From the NCBI RefSeq assembly GCF_036347135.1, contig NZ_CP108938.1, forward strand, positions 2,108,001 to 2,172,000: a stretch of 64,000 nucleotides of DNA, written 5' to 3'. Below are positions 60,766 through 64,000 of the stretch, piece after piece. The position numbers and the translations under genes are program-made. Under the pieces are notes generated by a model that was not told the origin of the DNA, did no database searches, and worked only from the letters and a program-made list of their open reading frames with translations. Numbering within the stretch: the stretch's first letter is position 1; the number at the start of each line of letters is the position of its first letter. Origin of the DNA: Streptomyces sp. NBC_00775 (GTDB taxonomy: Bacteria > Actinomycetota > Actinomycetes > Streptomycetales > Streptomycetaceae).

Positions 60766-62151
60766 TCAGGAGGCACCGCGTCCTGCCGCGACCCGCCCCA
60801 TCGTCAGCGCCAGGCGCCGCACCCGGCGCCAGTCCATCGGCGGGGCGGCGCGCGGCACGCCGGGCCGGTGCCGGGGCACGCGCACACGCAGAGCGCCGGC
60901 CGCGAGGCGACAGCGCACCGGGGTGGGCAGCATCAGGGCCTCGCCGTCGACACCGACCGGGACGAGGGGAGTGTCGGCGTCGACGACGACCTCTTGGGCG
61001 GTGTCCGCGGTCAGCCCGCGGTCCTGCCCGCGCCGCAGCAGGAGTTCCGTCGCCTCGGCGGCGGTGTCGACGCCGACACAGAGCACCCCCAACTCGCCGG
61101 AGTCCAGTCGCCCTCGGCGCCCCAGTCCCGCCGAGTCGCCCCTCTCATAGGGATTGTTGCTCACCAGTACGGCCTGGGGACCGTCCATGGTCAGCGAACC
61201 GGCACGGACACTCAGCCGCGCGCCGCTGTGGTGCGTCAGCAGATCCGGCAGCATCTCCAGGATCGTGCGGGCCTTGTCGTCGCGATAGGCGGGACTCTGC
61301 ACGACTTCCGCGTACACGCCGAACGAGGCGTTGTTGATGAAGACCTGCCCCGCGTTCACGTCCCCAGGCTCTCCCGGCTCTCCCGGCTCTCCCGGCTCTC
61401 CCGGCTCTCCCGGCTCTCCCGCATGGACGTAGCCGAGGTCGACGCGCAGTTCGACGCCGTCGGTCAGTGCTTCCAGGCATCTGGAGGGATCCTGCCGGTC
61501 CAGGCCCAGATCCATGGCGAAGTGGTTGCGGGTGCCGGCGCTGATCACCATGAAGGGAAGGTCGTGCTCCGCGGCCACACGGGCGACCGAGGCCTGCGTA
61601 CCGTCACCACCCGCGACGCCGAGCAGGTCGGCTCCACTCAGCACAGCCCGCCGCGCCAGCTCGGCCACATCCTGCCGGTGGGCCGGATCCAGCACGACGA
61701 CCTCGGCACCAAGAGCTCTGGCTCGCTCCGCCAGGTGGAACTTCTCGACCTTTCCGCCGCCGGAGAGCGGATTCATGATCAGGAACGGTCGCTCGGGCCG
61801 GTCGACGCAGCGCTCCGGCATGCTGGGCGAGGTGTCCTCGACGAGTGCGGCCCTGCCTGCGGAAACGGCCAGCGCCCAGAGACCGAGCGAGACCAGCACG
61901 ACCCACAGCAGCCCGGCAGCCGTGTACAGAAGCAGGACGCCGAGCGGCGCGACGACCACCAGCAGCGCGGCCAGCACCCTGATCCAGCCGGTGTGGGTGA
62001 GCATCCACCACACGCCGACCGCCGTGAGCGCCAGACCTGCCCACCCCACCGCCATGAGCACGAGGCTTCCGAGCCCGGCGAAGACCACCAGCACCAGGAG
62101 CGCCGCCGCGCCCGCCGCCAGGGCCAGACGCGCGGTCCAGCGCCTGCTCAT
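60766..62151 (-). CDS. Diacylglycerol-kinase-like protein with N-terminal membrane domain
   Basis: A 461-residue protein. Four membrane helices fill residues 5-100. The catalytic domain starts at PFLIMNPLSGGGKVEKF and has the nucleotide motif LLGVAGGDGTQASVARVA, then FMVISAGTRNHFAMDLGLD and QVFINNASFG, all typical of the DAGK/sphingosine-kinase/YegS family of lipid kinases. Between strands after LRVDLGYVHA there is a Gly-Glu-Pro repeat that is not part of the family core. GGGAGG lies seven bases before the ATG. Lipid substrate not known. The 114-bp convergent gap to SulP holds GGGTGCGG and CCGCACCC arms 45 bases apart. Confidence 0.88.
   Translation of the reverse strand: MSRRWTARLALAAGAAALLVLVVFAGLGSLVLMAVGWAGLALTAVGVWWMLTHTGWIRVLAALLVVVAPLGVLLLYTAAGLLWVVLVSLGLWALAVSAGRAALVEDTSPSMPERCVDRPERPFLIMNPLSGGGKVEKFHLAERARALGAEVVVLDPAHRQDVAELARRAVLSGADLLGVAGGDGTQASVARVAAEHDLPFMVISAGTRNHFAMDLGLDRQDPSRCLEALTDGVELRVDLGYVHAGEPGEPGEPGEPGEPGEPGDVNAGQVFINNASFGVYAEVVQSPAYRDDKARTILEMLPDLLTHHSGARLSVRAGSLTMDGPQAVLVSNNPYERGDSAGLGRRGRLDSGELGVLCVGVDTAAEATELLLRRGQDRGLTADTAQEVVVDADTPLVPVGVDGEALMLPTPVRCRLAAGALRVRVPRHRPGVPRAAPPMDWRRVRRLALTMGRVAAGRGAS
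61367..61420. repeat. Six perfect 9-bp tandem repeats coding for Gly-Glu-Pro
   Basis: Six identical copies of ggctctccc (minus strand gggagagcc) encode six consecutive GEP triplets in the lipid kinase. Perfect identity at wobble positions points to recent slippage, and the number of copies probably varies between strains. Confidence 0.95.
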
Positions 62152-62380
62152 GGGACAACCTCCCGCCGCTCCACCGGCTCCGGGCAGGAATCCCGGGCAC
62201 TGCGTGCCGGGCGACCCGACTACCTGTGGACGTTGAGCGTCCGCAGGCATCTATTTCAGGGTACGAGCGGTCACCCCGCGCGGCATGTCCACATGGACGC
62301 GGATGGCAGTACCAGCCGGGCCTTTGGACAGTCGCCCCGGAGGAAAGCCCGGCGGTCGCGCAGCCGGACGAGCCCGCCCT

Positions 62381-62414
62381 CTACGCGGCGGCTCTCTCCC
62401 ACTCCGCCGCGTAG
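62381..62414 (-). terminator. Hairpin containing the folD stop codon
   Basis: A perfect 11-bp inverted repeat, CTACGCGGCGG and CCGCCGCGTAG with a 12-base loop, formed by the last ten codons of folD including its TAG. It probably doubles as terminator. The 229 bp between it and the lipid kinase start show no further feature. Confidence 0.65.
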
Positions 62415-63232
62415 AGGGTGTTGCGCATCAGCATCGCGATCGTCATCGGGCCGACGCCGCCGGGTACGGGGGTGATGCAGCCGGCGATGCCTTCCAGTTC
62501 GGCCGCGCGGACGTCGCCGGTGAGGCCTGCCTCCGTTCGGTGCATGCCCACGTCGATGACCGCGGCGCCGGGTTTGATGTGCTCGGGGCCGATGAGTCCC
62601 CGTACTCCGGTGGCGACCACGACGATGTCGGCCGGCCGGGTCACGGCCGCGAGGTCGGTGGTGAACTCGTGGGCCACGGTCACGGTCGCACCGCGCCGCA
62701 GCAGCAGCTGGGCCAGGGGACGTCCGACCAGTTCGCCCCAGCCGACCACGGCCACCCGCGCTCCCTCGATGGGGATGCCCTCCGCGTCGAGGAGTTCGAT
62801 GACGCCGAGGGGTGTGCACGGGCGCAGTCCGTGCACACCGCGGGCGAGCAGTCCGGCGCTGGCCGTGGTCAGACCGTCCACGTCCTTGGTGACGGGGATG
62901 CGGTCGATCAGCGCGGGCGCGTCGAGCCGGCCGGGCAGCGGCAGTTGCAGCAGGATGCCCGAGACGGCCGGGTCTGCCGCCAACTCGTCGATCACGGACG
63001 CGACTTCCTCCTGCGTGGCCTGCGCCGGCAGTGCGCGGTGGAAGTCGCGCATCCCCGCTTCCCGGATGGCACGCCGTTTGGCGGCGACGTACACGGCGCT
63101 CGCCGGGTCGTCGCCGACGAGGATGGTGGCGAGGCCCGGCACCCGCCCCGAGGCACCGGCCGCCGCGACGTCCTCGGCGACCTTCGACCGGATCTGCTGG
63201 GCGAGCTTTCTGCCGTCGATGCGTGTGGTCAT
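62381..63232 (-). CDS. folD: Methylenetetrahydrofolate dehydrogenase/methenyl cyclohydrolase
   Basis: Bifunctional one-carbon enzyme of 283 residues, normal for FolD. Present are the catalytic Lys region VGDDPASAVYVAAKRRA, GILLQLPLPGRLD, PVTKDVDGLTTASAG, RPCTPLGVIELL and the NADP-binding VVGWGELVGRPLAQLLLRRGATV. The GWGELVG form replaces the common G-R-S-x-x-V-G, as in some actinobacterial paralogues. It lies 106 bp downstream of purU on the same strand; both act on formyl- and methylene-tetrahydrofolate. A direct repeat, tttccctgtcga twice, lies in the gap at 63300. Confidence 0.93.
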   Translation of the reverse strand: MTTRIDGRKLAQQIRSKVAEDVAAAGASGRVPGLATILVGDDPASAVYVAAKRRAIREAGMRDFHRALPAQATQEEVASVIDELAADPAVSGILLQLPLPGRLDAPALIDRIPVTKDVDGLTTASAGLLARGVHGLRPCTPLGVIELLDAEGIPIEGARVAVVGWGELVGRPLAQLLLRRGATVTVAHEFTTDLAAVTRPADIVVVATGVRGLIGPEHIKPGAAVIDVGMHRTEAGLTGDVRAAELEGIAGCITPVPGGVGPMTIAMLMRNTLYAAEWERAAA

Positions 63233-63338
63233 GGTGCTGAATCCGTCTCGTGCGTGGAGGAGCCGGGCGAGCCGAGGACCGCGAGCCCGCACCGGACGGT
63301 TTCCCTGTCGATTTCCCTGTCGATGGAACGGGTCCTCG

Positions 63339-64000
63339 CTACGCGAAGACGATGGTGTGGTTGCCGTTGCGGATGACGCGGTCCTCGGCGTGCCAGAGCA
63401 CGGCACGGGAGAGCACGGCACGTTCGACGTCCGCGCCGCGCCGCTGAAGGTCGGCGGCGGTGTCGGCATGGCTGACGCGTACGACGTCCTGCTCGATGAT
63501 CGGGCCCTCGTCGAGGTTCTCGGTGACGTAGTGGGCCGTGGCGCCCACCAGTTTCACGCCGCGTTCCTTGGCTTTGGCGTAGGGCCCGGCGCCGATGAAG
63601 GCGGGCAGGAAGGAGTGGTGGATGTTGATGACGGGGACGCCGAGGTTCTCGATGAAGCCGGCGGAGAGGATCTGCATGTAGCGGGCCAGGACGACGAAGT
63701 CCACGTTGCCCTTCAGCAGCCGCAGGTGTTCCGCCTCGGCCGCCGACTTGTCCGGGCCCTGGCAGGGCACGTGGAAGAAGGGGATGCCGAAGCCGCGTAC
63801 CTCCTCGGCCGTGTCCGGGTGGTTGGAGATCACCATGGAGATGCTGACGGGCAGTTGACCGCGCCGGTGGCGCCACAGCAGGTCCAGCAGACAGTGGTCG
63901 GACTTCGACGCGAAGACCGCCACGCGCTGGGGCACCGACAGGTCGCGCAACGTGCAGGTCAGCCCGTAGCCGTCGGCCAGACGCTTGCGCAGGTCCTCCT
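63339..64000 (-). CDS. purU: Formyltetrahydrofolate deformylase, 5' end outside window
   Basis: Hydrolyses 10-formyltetrahydrofolate to formate and tetrahydrofolate. The visible 220 codons contain the whole formyltransferase-like domain: VAVFASKSDHCLLDLLWRHR, FFHVPCQGPDKSAAEAEHL, VDFVVLARYMQILSAGFI, the catalytic NIHHSFLPAFIGA and VGATAHYVTENLDEGPIIEQD with the catalytic Asp. The reading frame stays open to the window edge (codons DLRKRLADGYGL), so the N-terminal ACT domain and start codon lie beyond it. Partnered with folD downstream. Confidence 0.93.
   Translation of the reverse strand, partial: EDLRKRLADGYGLTCTLRDLSVPQRVAVFASKSDHCLLDLLWRHRRGQLPVSISMVISNHPDTAEEVRGFGIPFFHVPCQGPDKSAAEAEHLRLLKGNVDFVVLARYMQILSAGFIENLGVPVINIHHSFLPAFIGAGPYAKAKERGVKLVGATAHYVTENLDEGPIIEQDVVRVSHADTAADLQRRGADVERAVLSRAVLWHAEDRVIRNGNHTIVFA

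Noticed and set aside
1..64000. tRNA, rRNA, integrase, transposase or attachment site
   Set aside because: None was recognised on reading both strands; only small repeat elements are present.

Overview
The window reads as a piece of a Streptomyces (or very close actinomycete) chromosome. Base composition is very GC-rich with a strong G/C bias at third codon positions, starts are often GTG, many adjacent genes overlap by ATGA or GTGA, and the gene families are typical of the genus: GAF-LuxR and large ATPase-LuxR regulators, secreted trypsin, GH46 chitosanase, sugar ABC importers without their own ATPase, and a purine/glyoxylate locus. The species cannot be named from the sequence. No rRNA, tRNA, CRISPR array, phage, plasmid or intact insertion sequence was seen.

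Layout. 1-8.6 kb: small enzymes (HAD, histidine phosphatase, hot-dog thioesterase), a response regulator/histidine kinase pair, and a divergent lipoprotein-adaptor-ATPase-permease export operon of MacAB type. 8.6-12.4 kb: HxlR regulator with a divergent MFS exporter, a TMEM175 channel and a secreted chitosanase with a palindromic operator. 12.4-25.7 kb: a purine-ring disposal and glyoxylate salvage locus with NCS2 permease, 8-oxoguanine deaminase, uricase, hydroxyisourate hydrolase, OHCU decarboxylase, a small HTH protein, a thiamine-binding-like protein, hydroxypyruvate isomerase, tartronate semialdehyde reductase, catalase and glyoxylate carboligase. Two different operator types tie its transcription units together: TCAACA-N3-TGTTGA in front of the uricase operon and catalase, and TTCCGCAATACGGAAT in front of hyi and gcl. 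Xanthine dehydrogenase and the allantoin-to-glyoxylate genes are not in the window.

25.9-39.7 kb: mixed genes, including two translationally coupled acyl-CoA ligases beside a GAF-LuxR regulator, a LuxR-ATPase regulator next to a trypsin gene, a LysR gene carrying a 12-residue repeat insertion in its DNA-binding domain, a LysE exporter, an AlkZ-type DNA glycosylase and a CorA channel. 39.9-53.5 kb: a complete sugar locus with a cytoplasmic GH36 alpha-galactosidase, a LacI regulator, a sugar-binding lipoprotein with two permeases, a large secreted clan GH-A glycosidase with CBM-like modules, and araB, araA, araD. Together these look like a route from an alpha-galactosyl/L-arabinose-containing plant glycan to xylulose 5-phosphate.

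53.5-64 kb: a truncated Atu4866-like relic, an FAD monooxygenase, an orphan Clp_N-domain protein with a divergent MerR-like gene, then DUF3562, PPK2, a drastically internally deleted P-type ATPase and a SulP transporter in a row, a diacylglycerol-kinase-like protein with a six-copy GEP repeat, folD, and purU cut by the window end. Short tandem duplications of 9, 19, 24 and 27 bp recur through the window, twice copying the 3' end of a gene including its stop codon.
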